Positions 45,354 through 53,059 of a stretch of DNA of 64,000 nt are shown here, one piece after another. The stretch is from Gordonia amicalis NBRC 100051 = JCM 11271 (GTDB lineage Bacteria > Actinomycetota > Actinomycetes > Mycobacteriales > Mycobacteriaceae). Under the pieces are notes generated by a model that did not search any database, had not been told where the DNA came from, and worked only from the letters and a program-made list of their open reading frames with translations. The stretch lies in contig NZ_BANS01000007.1 in NCBI RefSeq assembly GCF_000332995.1, positions 124,001 to 188,000 on the forward strand, in the 5' to 3' direction. The stretch's first letter is position 1. Each line of letters opens with the position of its first letter. The position numbers and the translations under genes are program-made.

Positions 45354-46364
45354 CTACGCCGTCGTCGCCAGCAACCTCTGCAGCAGGTCGTTGAGGGTGA
45401 TCAGTCCGATGGCCCGCCCCGAGTCCGTCACCAGGGCGAGGTGGGCCCGCCTCTCACGCATGGCGGCGAGAGCCTCGTAGACCGGTTGTGCGGATTCGAT
45501 CCGCAACACCGGGCGCATGAGGTCGGCGGCCGTGGCACCCGGCTCGGCGCGCAGGCTGTCGCGCACATGCACGACGCCGTGCACCGGGCCACCGTCGGCG
45601 TCACGAACCAGCAGACGCAGGTGGCCGGAAACCCGTCCGACCGTCTGGATCTCGTCAGCGCTCGCGGTCGGCGGCACCGCCGCCAGGATGTCATTGGGCG
45701 TGACGACGTCCGCGAGGGACAGCGACTCGAGTTCAAGCGCGCTGGTCAGGTGCGCGTGATAGCGCTCGTCGAGTGTCCCGACCGTCGCCGAGTGCTCGAC
45801 CAGATGGCGCAACGCGTCACTGTCCTGGCCGGTGGCGACCTGATCCACGGGTTCGACACCCACGCGCCGCAGGCACCAGTTCGCGAGATGGTTGAGCTGC
45901 ACGATGACCGGCCGCGTCACCCACATGAACGCACGCATCGGCAGGGCCAGCACGATCGCCGACCGCTCCGGGTGCGCGATCGCCCACGACTTCGGCGCCA
46001 TCTCGCCGACCACCAGGTGCAGGAAGGTCACGATGATGAGCGCCACCACGAAGCCGACGACGTCGGCGGACCAGTAGGGCAGGCCCCAGCTCTCGAACAG
46101 CGGCGTGAGCCAATGGTGCACAGCAGGTTTCGTGACCGAGCCCAACGCGAGTGTGCAGACGGTGATGCCGAGCTGCGAACCCGCGAGCAACACGGACAGC
46201 TCCGACGCGCTGCGGAGGGCCGCCCGGGCGCTGCCGCTCGTCGCGGCCTCGTCCTCCAGCCGGTGGCGTCGGGCAGCGATCAACGCGAACTCGACGGCGA
46301 CGAAGAAGGCGCTGGCCGCGATGAGCACGACGGTGATCACCGCGACGATCCACGGGTTATCCAT
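45354..46364 (-). CDS. CNNM/CorC-type membrane protein (hemolysin-related), shorter paralogue
   Basis: Membrane protein of 336 residues. The N-terminal CNNM (DUF21) domain has four hydrophobic helices and motif VEFALIAARRHRLE near 24-37 and VVGEMAPKSWAIAHPE near 118-133. Two CBS domains follow (about 205-330). These proteins act in Mg2+ or Co2+ efflux or exchange. It lacks the C-terminal CorC domain found in the upstream gene. The ATG at 46364 overlaps that gene by eight bases, so the two form an operon and perhaps a heterodimer. Confidence 0.87.
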   Translation of the reverse strand: MDNPWIVAVITVVLIAASAFFVAVEFALIAARRHRLEDEAATSGSARAALRSASELSVLLAGSQLGITVCTLALGSVTKPAVHHWLTPLFESWGLPYWSADVVGFVVALIIVTFLHLVVGEMAPKSWAIAHPERSAIVLALPMRAFMWVTRPVIVQLNHLANWCLRRVGVEPVDQVATGQDSDALRHLVEHSATVGTLDERYHAHLTSALELESLSLADVVTPNDILAAVPPTASADEIQTVGRVSGHLRLLVRDADGGPVHGVVHVRDSLRAEPGATAADLMRPVLRIESAQPVYEALAAMRERRAHLALVTDSGRAIGLITLNDLLQRLLATTA

Positions 46365-47784
46365 TGTCGGCCTCCCGTCCGGCATCCGATCCTGCTGCGT
46401 CGGAGCCCACTTCGGCCCCGCGCGACACCGACACCAGGGCCGGCACATGCTTCTCCACCTCGAGGACCTGCACGCGCACCACACGAGGCGGCGCGTCACC
46501 GTCGTCGAACAGCGCGGCCGGATCGGGGTCGATGCTGATCGCCATCGTCTCCCCGACCGCGGGGAGACCCACGAACTCCGCGATCACCAGTCCGGCGATC
46601 GTCTCGTAATCGCCCTCGGGCAGTTCCCAACCGATCGCGCGGGAGACCTCGTCGACGTGGGCGTCGCCCCGGACGCGCCAGCCGTCGGCGGTCTCCTCGA
46701 TCGTTGCGATGCTCTCGGGATCGTGTTCGTCGTCGATCTCGCCGACCAGTTCCTCGGCGATGTCCTCGGCGGTCACCACGCCGGCGAAACCGCCGTACTC
46801 GTCGATGACGATGGCCATCTCCTCGTCTGCGGTGGAGAGGTTCTCCAGCACCTCCGGCAGCGGCAGCGTCGACGGGACCACGACGGCCCGGCGGCACAGA
46901 TCACCTGCGGTGGCCGACGGGTCGGCCCGGGCGGGTTCCTTCTTCAGCGCGTACGACCACTCGAGCAGATCGTGGAGATGAACCACTCCGCGCACCTCGT
47001 CGTCGGTACCGGCGGTCACCGGGTACCGCGTGTGTCCGGTACTCATCCGATCGAGCACCTCCGACGCGGGCAGCCCGGCATCGACCAGGTCGGTGTGCGG
47101 CCGCGGGATCATCGCATGTTCGGCTGTGCGCGTGGGAAACTCGAGAACGCGGTCGAGCAGCACGGACAGGTCCTCGGGCAGCTCGCCGGCATCACGCGAC
47201 TCGGCGACTATGTGTTCGAGGTCGCGGACCGACGCCGAGTGCTCGACGTCGTGGACCGGTTCGATCCGCAGGGCGCGCAGCAGCAGATTCGAGGCCTTGT
47301 CGAACAACGCGATCAACCAGCCGAAGACGGTCAGATAGATAGTGGTGGACCGGGCGAGCCACAGCGCGACCGGTTCCGGCCGGGCGATCGCCAGGTTCTT
47401 GGGAAACAGCTCGCCGAACACCATCTGCACGACCGTGGAGAACAGGATCGCGATGACCGTGCCGATCGCGACACCGACACCCACCGGGATGCCGACGTTG
47501 TTCAGCAGGTCACCGACCCCGGAACCGATCAGGGGTTCGGCGACGTAACCGACGAGCAGGCCGGTGACGGTGATGCCGAGTTGGGCTCCGGAAAGCATGA
47601 ACGACGTGCGCCGGGTGACGGAGAGTGCGCGTTTCGCGGCGGCGTCACCGGATTCGGCACGGGCTTTCAGGCGGGAGCGGTCGACCGCCATGAAGCCGAA
47701 TTCCTGGGCCACGAAGTAGCCGGTCACGGCCGTGATCGCGAGGACCACCAGGATTCCCAGGAGGATTCCGAGAACGGTCAGCAT
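46357..47784 (-). CDS. CNNM/CBS/CorC membrane transporter (hemolysin-related), full-length paralogue
   Basis: Membrane protein of 475 residues: CNNM domain with four helices (about 1-190, GYFVAQEFGFMAVDRSRLK near 22-40 and VFGELFPKNLAIARPEP near 122-138), a CBS pair (about 205-330), and the C-terminal CorC_HlyC domain (about 345-430, with GYETIAG-like GDYETIAGLV). Putative Mg2+/Co2+ transporter. First gene of the two-gene operon, 271 bases from tgt. Confidence 0.9.
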   Translation of the reverse strand: MLTVLGILLGILVVLAITAVTGYFVAQEFGFMAVDRSRLKARAESGDAAAKRALSVTRRTSFMLSGAQLGITVTGLLVGYVAEPLIGSGVGDLLNNVGIPVGVGVAIGTVIAILFSTVVQMVFGELFPKNLAIARPEPVALWLARSTTIYLTVFGWLIALFDKASNLLLRALRIEPVHDVEHSASVRDLEHIVAESRDAGELPEDLSVLLDRVLEFPTRTAEHAMIPRPHTDLVDAGLPASEVLDRMSTGHTRYPVTAGTDDEVRGVVHLHDLLEWSYALKKEPARADPSATAGDLCRRAVVVPSTLPLPEVLENLSTADEEMAIVIDEYGGFAGVVTAEDIAEELVGEIDDEHDPESIATIEETADGWRVRGDAHVDEVSRAIGWELPEGDYETIAGLVIAEFVGLPAVGETMAISIDPDPAALFDDGDAPPRVVRVQVLEVEKHVPALVSVSRGAEVGSDAAGSDAGREADNG

Positions 47785-47845
47785 GTCGCCATCCGATCAG
47801 GATCGACGCCCGGGGCGTCGGGGAAGATCTCGCAGGGGGCTGCTC

Positions 47846-47866
47846 GTTCCGAACTCGGTTCGGAAC
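47846..47866. promoter_or_regulatory. 9-bp inverted repeat upstream of the CNNM operon
   Basis: GTTCCGAAC (47846-47854) and GTTCGGAAC (47858-47866) are perfect inverted arms with TCG between. It lies 62 bases before the CNNM start and after the tgt stop, so it may be an operator or a small hairpin. Otherwise the gap 47785-48055 shows nothing. Confidence 0.4.
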
Positions 47867-48055
47867 TGGGTGCGGACGGGTGTCGTCGGCGTTTTCGGCG
47901 CTTTGCGCGTCTCATCGTCTCTCTCGCTGGTACTCGAATACCCCTACAGGGTGCCGAGTCTTCGGGGTGGCTCGCAACTGCTTGCGATGGGAACACAACG
48001 AACGACTGTCACGCACGGTTCCCCGACGTGACCCACCGCGCTCCCGCGGACAGGG

Positions 48056-49315
48056 TCAATCTCGCATCGACCCGTAGTAGCGACGCAGGAATTCGTCCCG
48101 GTACTCGACGTAGGTGCCGTTCTCGATCGCCTGACGTGCACGGTCGACGAGTGTGACGATGAACGACACGTTGTGCAGGGTCGCGAGCGTCGGACCGAGC
48201 CCCTCCTTCGCCTTGAACAGGTGGTGGAGGTAGGCCCGGCTGTACTGCGAGGTGTAGTTGTCGATCTCGGGGTCGAGCTGCCGGAAGTCATTGCGATACT
48301 TGGCATTCGTCACGTTGTACCGGCCGTCGAGCGAGTAGATCGCGCCGTTTCGGGCGACGCGCGTGGGCGACACGCAGTCGAAGGTGTCGACGCCGTTCTC
48401 TATCGCGGTGAAGATGTCGTCGGGCTCGCTGATGCCCAGCAGATGCTTCGGCGCATCCTCCGGCAGTTCGTCGTTGACCCAGCCGACGATCGTGCCGAGG
48501 TTGTGCTTCTCGAGCGCGCCGCCGATGCCGTAGCCGCCGAATCCCTTTCCGCCCGCGTCACGATCGGCCTCACTCAGGGCGACGAGATCGCGTGAAGCCT
48601 TGCGCCGCAGGTCCTCGTACTGGGCTCCCTGGATCACGCCCCACAACGACTGCTGGGGACGGTGCGCGCGTTCGACGCTCAGGCGGTTGTGCTCGACCAG
48701 GCAGCGGAGGGCCCAGAGTCGGGTGCGCTCGAGCGAGCTCTCCTGGTACGCACGGGTGTTCATCAGGGTGGTGAGCTCATCGAAGGCGAAGATGATGTCT
48801 GCACCGAGCTGGTGCTGGATCTGCATCGACACCTCGGGAGTGAAGCGATGGGCCGAGCCGTCGAGGTGCGACTTGAACGTCACGCCGTCGTCATCGACGC
48901 GCGAGAGCCGTTCCTTGCCGTTGGCGGTGAGCTCGTCGTCGGGGTTGCTGACCTCCATGGCGATGACCTTCTTGAAGCCGGCGCCGAGCGACATGACCTG
49001 GAATCCGCCGCTGTCGGTGTAGGTCGGACCCCGCCAGTTCATGAAGGCACCGAGCCCGCCGGCCTGATCGATGATCTCGGGACCCGGCTGCAGGTAGAGG
49101 TGGTAGGCATTCGCGAGGACCGCCTGCGCGCCCAGCGCGGAGACCGACTCGGGCAGGACGGTCTTCACGGTCGCCTTGGTACCCACCGGGATGAAGGCGG
49201 GGGTCTGGATCTCGCCGTGCGCGGTGGCGATCACCCCGGTACGGCCCCGGGTGCCGGGGAGGGTGGTTCCGACGGTGTAGGCGGGGTCGGTGACTTCGGT
49301 TCCGGTACTGCTCAC
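48056..49315 (-). CDS. tgt: tRNA-guanine transglycosylase (queuosine pathway) lacking the zinc cysteines
   Basis: Enzyme of 419 residues that exchanges guanine-34 in tRNA for preQ1 or queuine. The nucleophiles are present: Asp101 in YTDSGGFQV and Asp313 in TFDCVSPTR; RVARNG and the substrate loop GYGIGGALEK match actinobacterial Tgt. The zinc site, normally C-x-C-x2-C plus His, reads IDNYTS here: Ile351, Asn353 and Ser356 in place of cysteine, while His381 is kept. No preQ1 synthesis genes are in the window, so the base may be salvaged or made elsewhere. Confidence 0.88.
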   Translation of the reverse strand: MSSTGTEVTDPAYTVGTTLPGTRGRTGVIATAHGEIQTPAFIPVGTKATVKTVLPESVSALGAQAVLANAYHLYLQPGPEIIDQAGGLGAFMNWRGPTYTDSGGFQVMSLGAGFKKVIAMEVSNPDDELTANGKERLSRVDDDGVTFKSHLDGSAHRFTPEVSMQIQHQLGADIIFAFDELTTLMNTRAYQESSLERTRLWALRCLVEHNRLSVERAHRPQQSLWGVIQGAQYEDLRRKASRDLVALSEADRDAGGKGFGGYGIGGALEKHNLGTIVGWVNDELPEDAPKHLLGISEPDDIFTAIENGVDTFDCVSPTRVARNGAIYSLDGRYNVTNAKYRNDFRQLDPEIDNYTSQYSRAYLHHLFKAKEGLGPTLATLHNVSFIVTLVDRARQAIENGTYVEYRDEFLRRYYGSMRD

Positions 49316-49432
49316 CGGTGCATCCTCCCAGGTCGGCGCCCTCCACCCAAACCGGCGGCGCGATCGTCGGGCCCGTCGGACGCCGCGAGGACGCCGCGGT
49401 TCGATGTTCCGCCGATTCGATACGGTGGGGCC

Positions 49433-49942
49433 ATGTCGTGCAGAACGCGCCGCGCCATCTCCTCCGGGACCAGGCTCGCCACCACCGCTCTCGGCCTGTC
49501 ATTGGCCCTGTTCACGCTGTCCGCGTGCGGCGAGGAGCAGGACGTCACCGACACGTCTGCGACCGCCGGGAACAGCGCGGCGCCCGCGGCGGAGCAACCA
49601 GCCGACGCTCCGTCGACCTCGGCCCCCGTGGTCGCCGGCCGCAAGCCCGCGTCGACCCGTGCCGAATCCGTCACACCGCGCGCCGACGCGGACGATTCCG
49701 CCCGGAGCGGCCCCGGCGCCACCTGCGGCACCATCCCCGGGCCGGACGGCGCACTACGTGTTCTGATCCTCGCCGGCGACGTCGATTGCGACCAGGCGAA
49801 GACGATCGGCGGCGAGTACGGCCCCAAGATCGTCAGCGGCACTCAGCAGTCGGTCTCCGGCTGGACATGCGGACCGTCGCAGTTGCAGGGCGTGCTCGCC
49901 GCCTGTCAGAAGGACACCACCGTCATCGGTTTCGCGCCCTGA
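49433..49942 (+). CDS. putative lipoprotein of unknown function
   Basis: Protein of 169 residues with a signal peptide (RRAISSGTRLATT then a hydrophobic core) and lipobox LSAC with Cys32. A low-complexity Ala/Pro/Ser/Thr linker (about 40-95) leads to a small C-terminal domain with four cysteines (CGT, DCDQ, WTCG, ACQ), which suggests two disulfides. Similar small domains occur in mycobacterial cell-wall lipoproteins. Divergent from tgt with about 120 bases between. I recognise no specific family. Confidence 0.65.
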   Translation: MSCRTRRAISSGTRLATTALGLSLALFTLSACGEEQDVTDTSATAGNSAAPAAEQPADAPSTSAPVVAGRKPASTRAESVTPRADADDSARSGPGATCGTIPGPDGALRVLILAGDVDCDQAKTIGGEYGPKIVSGTQQSVSGWTCGPSQLQGVLAACQKDTTVIGFAP

Positions 49943-49964
49943 CCCGACCCGCTCGCCGGACGGC

Positions 49965-49995
49965 TTGACCCTCACGCGACGTCAGACCCCAAGGT
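49965..49995 (+). promoter_or_regulatory. possible MerR-type promoter
   Basis: TTGACC (49965-49970) and CAAGGT (49990-49995) are 19 bases apart, the long spacing expected for MerR-controlled promoters, directly before the merR-like gene. The dyad within the spacer is weak, so this is tentative. Confidence 0.3.
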
Positions 49996-50002
49996 TGCCC
50001 AT

Positions 50003-50800
50003 GTGAGTGAAGAGAAGCGTCACCCGCAGCGCGATCATCCACCGGGCCTGACCGTGGGCGCCGTCGCGGGGATGGTCGGGGTCAGCGTGCGCACGCTGCA
50101 CCACTACGACCAGATCGGGCTGGTGACACCGTCGCGCCGCACGACGGCCGGATACCGCGTCTACGACGACACCGACGTCGAACGGCTCTACCGTGTCCTG
50201 ACCTACCGCGAACTGGGCTTCTCACTCGAGCGGATAGCGACCCTGCTCGACGATCCCGATGCGGACGAACTGCATCAGCTCCGGACGCAGCACGCGCTGC
50301 TCACCGACCGGATCGATCGCTTGCACCGGATGGTCGTAGCGGTGGAGGAGATGATGACCACGAAGAAACGCGGAATCCAACTGTCCGCGGCCGAGCAGCG
50401 AGAGATCTTCGGCGACGACTGGCGCGGCGAAGAGTACAGCGCGGAGGCCGAACAACGGTGGGGCGAGACCGATGCGTGGCAGGAGAGCCGGAAACGCGTC
50501 GCCCGGTTCTCGAAGGAGGACTGGCGCAACATCAAGGCCGAGACCGATGACCTCGAACGGCGCCTTGCCGACGCGATGCTCCAGGGACTGACACCCGGAT
50601 CTGCCGAAGCCGACGCGCTCGCCGAGGAACACCGTGCCCAGATCGGGCGGTTCTACGACTGCTCGCACGAGATGCACGTCGGACTCGCCGACATGTACGT
50701 CGCCGACCCGCGCTTCACCGCGCACTACGACGAACAGGCACCCGGGCTGGCCGTCTATCTGCGTGAGGTCATCCGGACCAACGCCGCGAAACACATCTGA
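50003..50800 (+). CDS. MerR family regulator with TipAS domain
   Basis: Regulator of 265 residues from a GTG at 50003. The MerR HTH (about 14-85) contains TVGAVAGMVGVSVRTLHHYDQIGL; a coiled coil follows (about 85-125), then a TipAS antibiotic-recognition domain (about 140-260, with the TipAS signature around GRFYDCSHEMHVGLADMYV near 220-238). TipAL-type proteins bind drug-like molecules and activate their own promoter and efflux genes. No efflux gene is adjacent. Confidence 0.88.
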   Translation: MSEEKRHPQRDHPPGLTVGAVAGMVGVSVRTLHHYDQIGLVTPSRRTTAGYRVYDDTDVERLYRVLTYRELGFSLERIATLLDDPDADELHQLRTQHALLTDRIDRLHRMVVAVEEMMTTKKRGIQLSAAEQREIFGDDWRGEEYSAEAEQRWGETDAWQESRKRVARFSKEDWRNIKAETDDLERRLADAMLQGLTPGSAEADALAEEHRAQIGRFYDCSHEMHVGLADMYVADPRFTAHYDEQAPGLAVYLREVIRTNAAKHI

Positions 50801-50825
50801 TCGCGGCGCCGGCCCGGCATCGGTG

Positions 50826-51641
50826 TCACTGGTCCAGATAACGCGTCCGAAGTGTCTCCGGGACAGCGGGATCCAGGCCCAGCCCGTCGCGGAAGTAGCC
50901 CTCGACGTCGCCGTACTCGGCGGTCATCTCGTCGAACGCATCCTCGAGGTACTGCCGCCGGACGCCGAGAATCGCCGACAGGATGTCCGGATCACCGCCG
51001 GCCTTCTCGAATGACGCGAAGACCGGATGCAGTGCCGGGATCAGTTCGTCGTTGGTGAGCAGGTAGTCCTCGAACACCTCGTCGCGACCGACGCCGAGCA
51101 CCGTGAGGAACGTCGCGGCGCCCCAGCCGGTGCGGTCCTTGCCGGTCGTGCAGTGGAACAGTGCCGCCCCGGGTCCGGCCGGCTCGGCCAGGGCCTCGAA
51201 GAACTTCCGGTAGGACGTACGGGCACTCGGTAGGTTCACGATCTGCCGATAGGTACCCGCCATCATCGCTTCGGCCTGCCCACCGCCGAGGGCTTTGTTG
51301 GCCTGGGCGACCATCGCCGGGTCGGCGAACACTTCGTTGAGACGGGCCGGCATGGCGGTCGACGAGTCGGCCAGGACGTCGAAGTGGGTGTCGGTGACGC
51401 CCGGCAGGTCCGGGTCGGGTGCAGCGTCCCGCTCTGCAGCGGTACGGAAGTCGTAGACGGCTGTGATCCCCAACTCGTCGAACTTCGCCAGGTCATCCCC
51501 GGCCAGACGGTGCAGCTCGGTGGACCGGAACACCAGGCCGGCGCGCACCCGGCGTCCGTCGGCAGCCGACCAACCACCGAGGTCCCGGAGATTCGGCACA
51601 GTGGCGAGCGCCACGGCATGCCCATGGGTGAGATCTGTCAT
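50826..51641 (-). CDS. tyrosine-specific protein phosphatase, PtpB-like
   Basis: Phosphatase of 271 residues from the ATG at 51641. The P-loop HCTTGKDRTG has nucleophile Cys164 and Arg170; NLRDLGGW near 17-24 and VFRSTELHRL near 37-46 are the N-terminal motifs of the PtpB (Rv0153c) family of tyrosine and phosphoinositide phosphatases. It has no signal peptide. A longer frame to 51803 exists, but its residues are not family-like. Convergent with the merR gene. Confidence 0.88.
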   Translation of the reverse strand: MTDLTHGHAVALATVPNLRDLGGWSAADGRRVRAGLVFRSTELHRLAGDDLAKFDELGITAVYDFRTAAERDAAPDPDLPGVTDTHFDVLADSSTAMPARLNEVFADPAMVAQANKALGGGQAEAMMAGTYRQIVNLPSARTSYRKFFEALAEPAGPGAALFHCTTGKDRTGWGAATFLTVLGVGRDEVFEDYLLTNDELIPALHPVFASFEKAGGDPDILSAILGVRRQYLEDAFDEMTAEYGDVEGYFRDGLGLDPAVPETLRTRYLDQ

Positions 51642-51956
51642 GAAAAGAGATTCTGACAGCCCAATCCGATCGGCCTTCGGCGACGAATCTCCCGAGTGCT
51701 CAATATGTGCCATAAATATCCGTCCGATGATCCCATGAGGCACTCTGATGACGTTGAGTCGACGAGAAGTTGGCCGCCGGTTACCGATACCCGCGAGTAA
51801 CATTAATATCGTGCCGTCTTGGGAGATGACTCACAGATGGCCTTTCTCTTCCCGGGGAAAGTGAGCAACAAAAGCGCAACCCATACGATTCCGGTCACAT
51901 CATGAGGATTGCCCCCGATCACCCCAAACGTGCTGTTCGCAGGAGGTGGCGGGGCA
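51642..51956. other. AT-richer intergenic stretch upstream of the orphan gene
   Basis: 315 bases without a gene, the least GC-rich part of the window (CATAAATATCC near 51711, TAACATTAATATCG near 51799). TAATAT near 51804-51809 may be a -10 box for the orphan gene, and the phosphatase promoter must lie at the left side. No repeat or RNA gene is evident. Confidence 0.4.
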
Positions 51957-52214
51957 GTGATATCCGAACCTCGGCGGCGTTACAGGGCGCCAGGTGAATT
52001 TCGTGCCATGATCCTCCACGACAGCCTGCGCAGTCGCATTGAAAATGCCGGATATCCCTGGGCTAAGTTCCCTTTCATGTCCAGCAAAGTGGCGGTTCAC
52101 GGTCGCACAATCATCCGAAATGTGCGGGTATTCGACCGGCCGTCCGAAGGACTGATCAACGGCACGGACCCACTGACCGAGGGCGACGCCGAGCGGATCT
52201 TCAAGAACCTCTGA
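51957..52214 (+). CDS. hypothetical small protein upstream of the ABC/Pip/GadB cluster
   Basis: Predicted protein of 85 residues starting at GTG 51957, ten bases after a strong AGGAGG (51941-51946). It is basic at the N-terminus (SEPRRRYRAPGEFRAM), with aromatic and Lys/Arg-rich middle (YPWAKFPFMSSKVAVHG), and no membrane helix. No family is recognised. The ribosome site, a compact frame and a following terminator support a real gene. A TTG upstream at 51909 would lengthen it by 16 residues. Confidence 0.55.
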   Translation: MISEPRRRYRAPGEFRAMILHDSLRSRIENAGYPWAKFPFMSSKVAVHGRTIIRNVRVFDRPSEGLINGTDPLTEGDAERIFKNL

Positions 52215-52223
52215 TTCAACCCC

Positions 52224-52259
52224 TGCCTGTCGTACTGCCTTCCGGCGGTACGGCAGGCA
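52224..52259 (+). terminator. terminator or attenuator after the 85-residue gene
   Basis: TGCCTGTCGTACTGCC (52224-52239) pairs with GGCGGTACGGCAGGCA (52244-52259) around TTCC: a 16-bp stem with two T-G pairs. It separates the small gene from the ABC gene, whose ATG is 37 bases further. A small dyad GTCGGT/ACCGAC follows at 52261-52275. Confidence 0.75.
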
Positions 52260-52295
52260 AGTCGGTTGTACCGACCCCCAAGAGAAAGTTGGACG

Positions 52296-53054
52296 ATGTG
52301 GTCTTCGGATCGGGCGGCAGCGATGCGTGACGCCCCGGAGCCTGGCGGCACCCCCTCGGACGCAACCCTGATCGAAGCCCGCGAACTCTCCGTGGATGCT
52401 TCCTGGGGCCACATCTGCGGTCCGGTCGACCTCCGGGTCCGCACCGGCGGAGTCACCGTCCTCGCCGGGCCGGAGGGCCGCGGCCGAACCGCACTGTTGC
52501 TCACGCTGGCGGGTCGCATGCGCCCGACGAAAGGCGAGTTGGTCGCCTTCGACCGCTCGAACGACGCCCACCATCTGTTCAAGAACGCTGCCGTGGCATG
52601 GATCGACGAGGTCGACGACATCGAACAGACCATTCGCGTCAGCGACGTCATCACCGAGCAGATCCGGTGGTCGGCACCTTGGTACAAGTGGGTCACGCCC
52701 GCGCTCGAGGAAGACCTCGAGCGCATCTGCCGACCCGTCTTCGGCCCGTACCCCCTGCCGGCGATGGAGTCGTTCGTCGAAGAACTCCCCGAACTGACCG
52801 CTGCCCTCTTCCGTATCGCGGTGGGCAACCTGCGACGTCCGCCGCTGCTGGTCGTCGGCGGGGTGGACAACCTGACGCGAAGCCAGAACCAGCTTCACCT
52901 GATGGACCGTCTCGTGGACCTGGGCCGCACCCAGACCGTGATCACCGCCGACATCAACGCCGTGTCCCCGGCCGGCGGTGTCCGTGACGTCATCGGTGTC
53001 CACAACCTCACAGATGGCCAGTTCGTCGGCCTCGAGCACGAAGATCGGACGTAG
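52296..53054 (+). CDS. degenerate ABC transporter ATP-binding protein
   Basis: Protein of 252 residues with the ABC ATPase fold but damaged motifs. The Walker A reads GPEGRGRT at 58-65, with Arg in place of the invariant Lys. The position of the LSGGQ signature has ELPELT (163-168). The Walker B segment PPLLVVGGVDNL (182-193) lacks the Asp-Glu pair. Hydrolysis of ATP is therefore doubtful. It is followed after five bases by a YhgE/Pip permease, so it may be a structural partner. Start at ATG 52296; ATG 52323 is an alternative. Confidence 0.7.
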   Translation: MWSSDRAAAMRDAPEPGGTPSDATLIEARELSVDASWGHICGPVDLRVRTGGVTVLAGPEGRGRTALLLTLAGRMRPTKGELVAFDRSNDAHHLFKNAAVAWIDEVDDIEQTIRVSDVITEQIRWSAPWYKWVTPALEEDLERICRPVFGPYPLPAMESFVEELPELTAALFRIAVGNLRRPPLLVVGGVDNLTRSQNQLHLMDRLVDLGRTQTVITADINAVSPAGGVRDVIGVHNLTDGQFVGLEHEDRT

Positions 53055-53059
53055 AGAAC

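Noticed and set aside
49965..49995. Strong claim of a MerR operator
   Set aside because: Only the 19-base spacing fits; the dyad arms do not match well, so it is kept just as a low-confidence feature.
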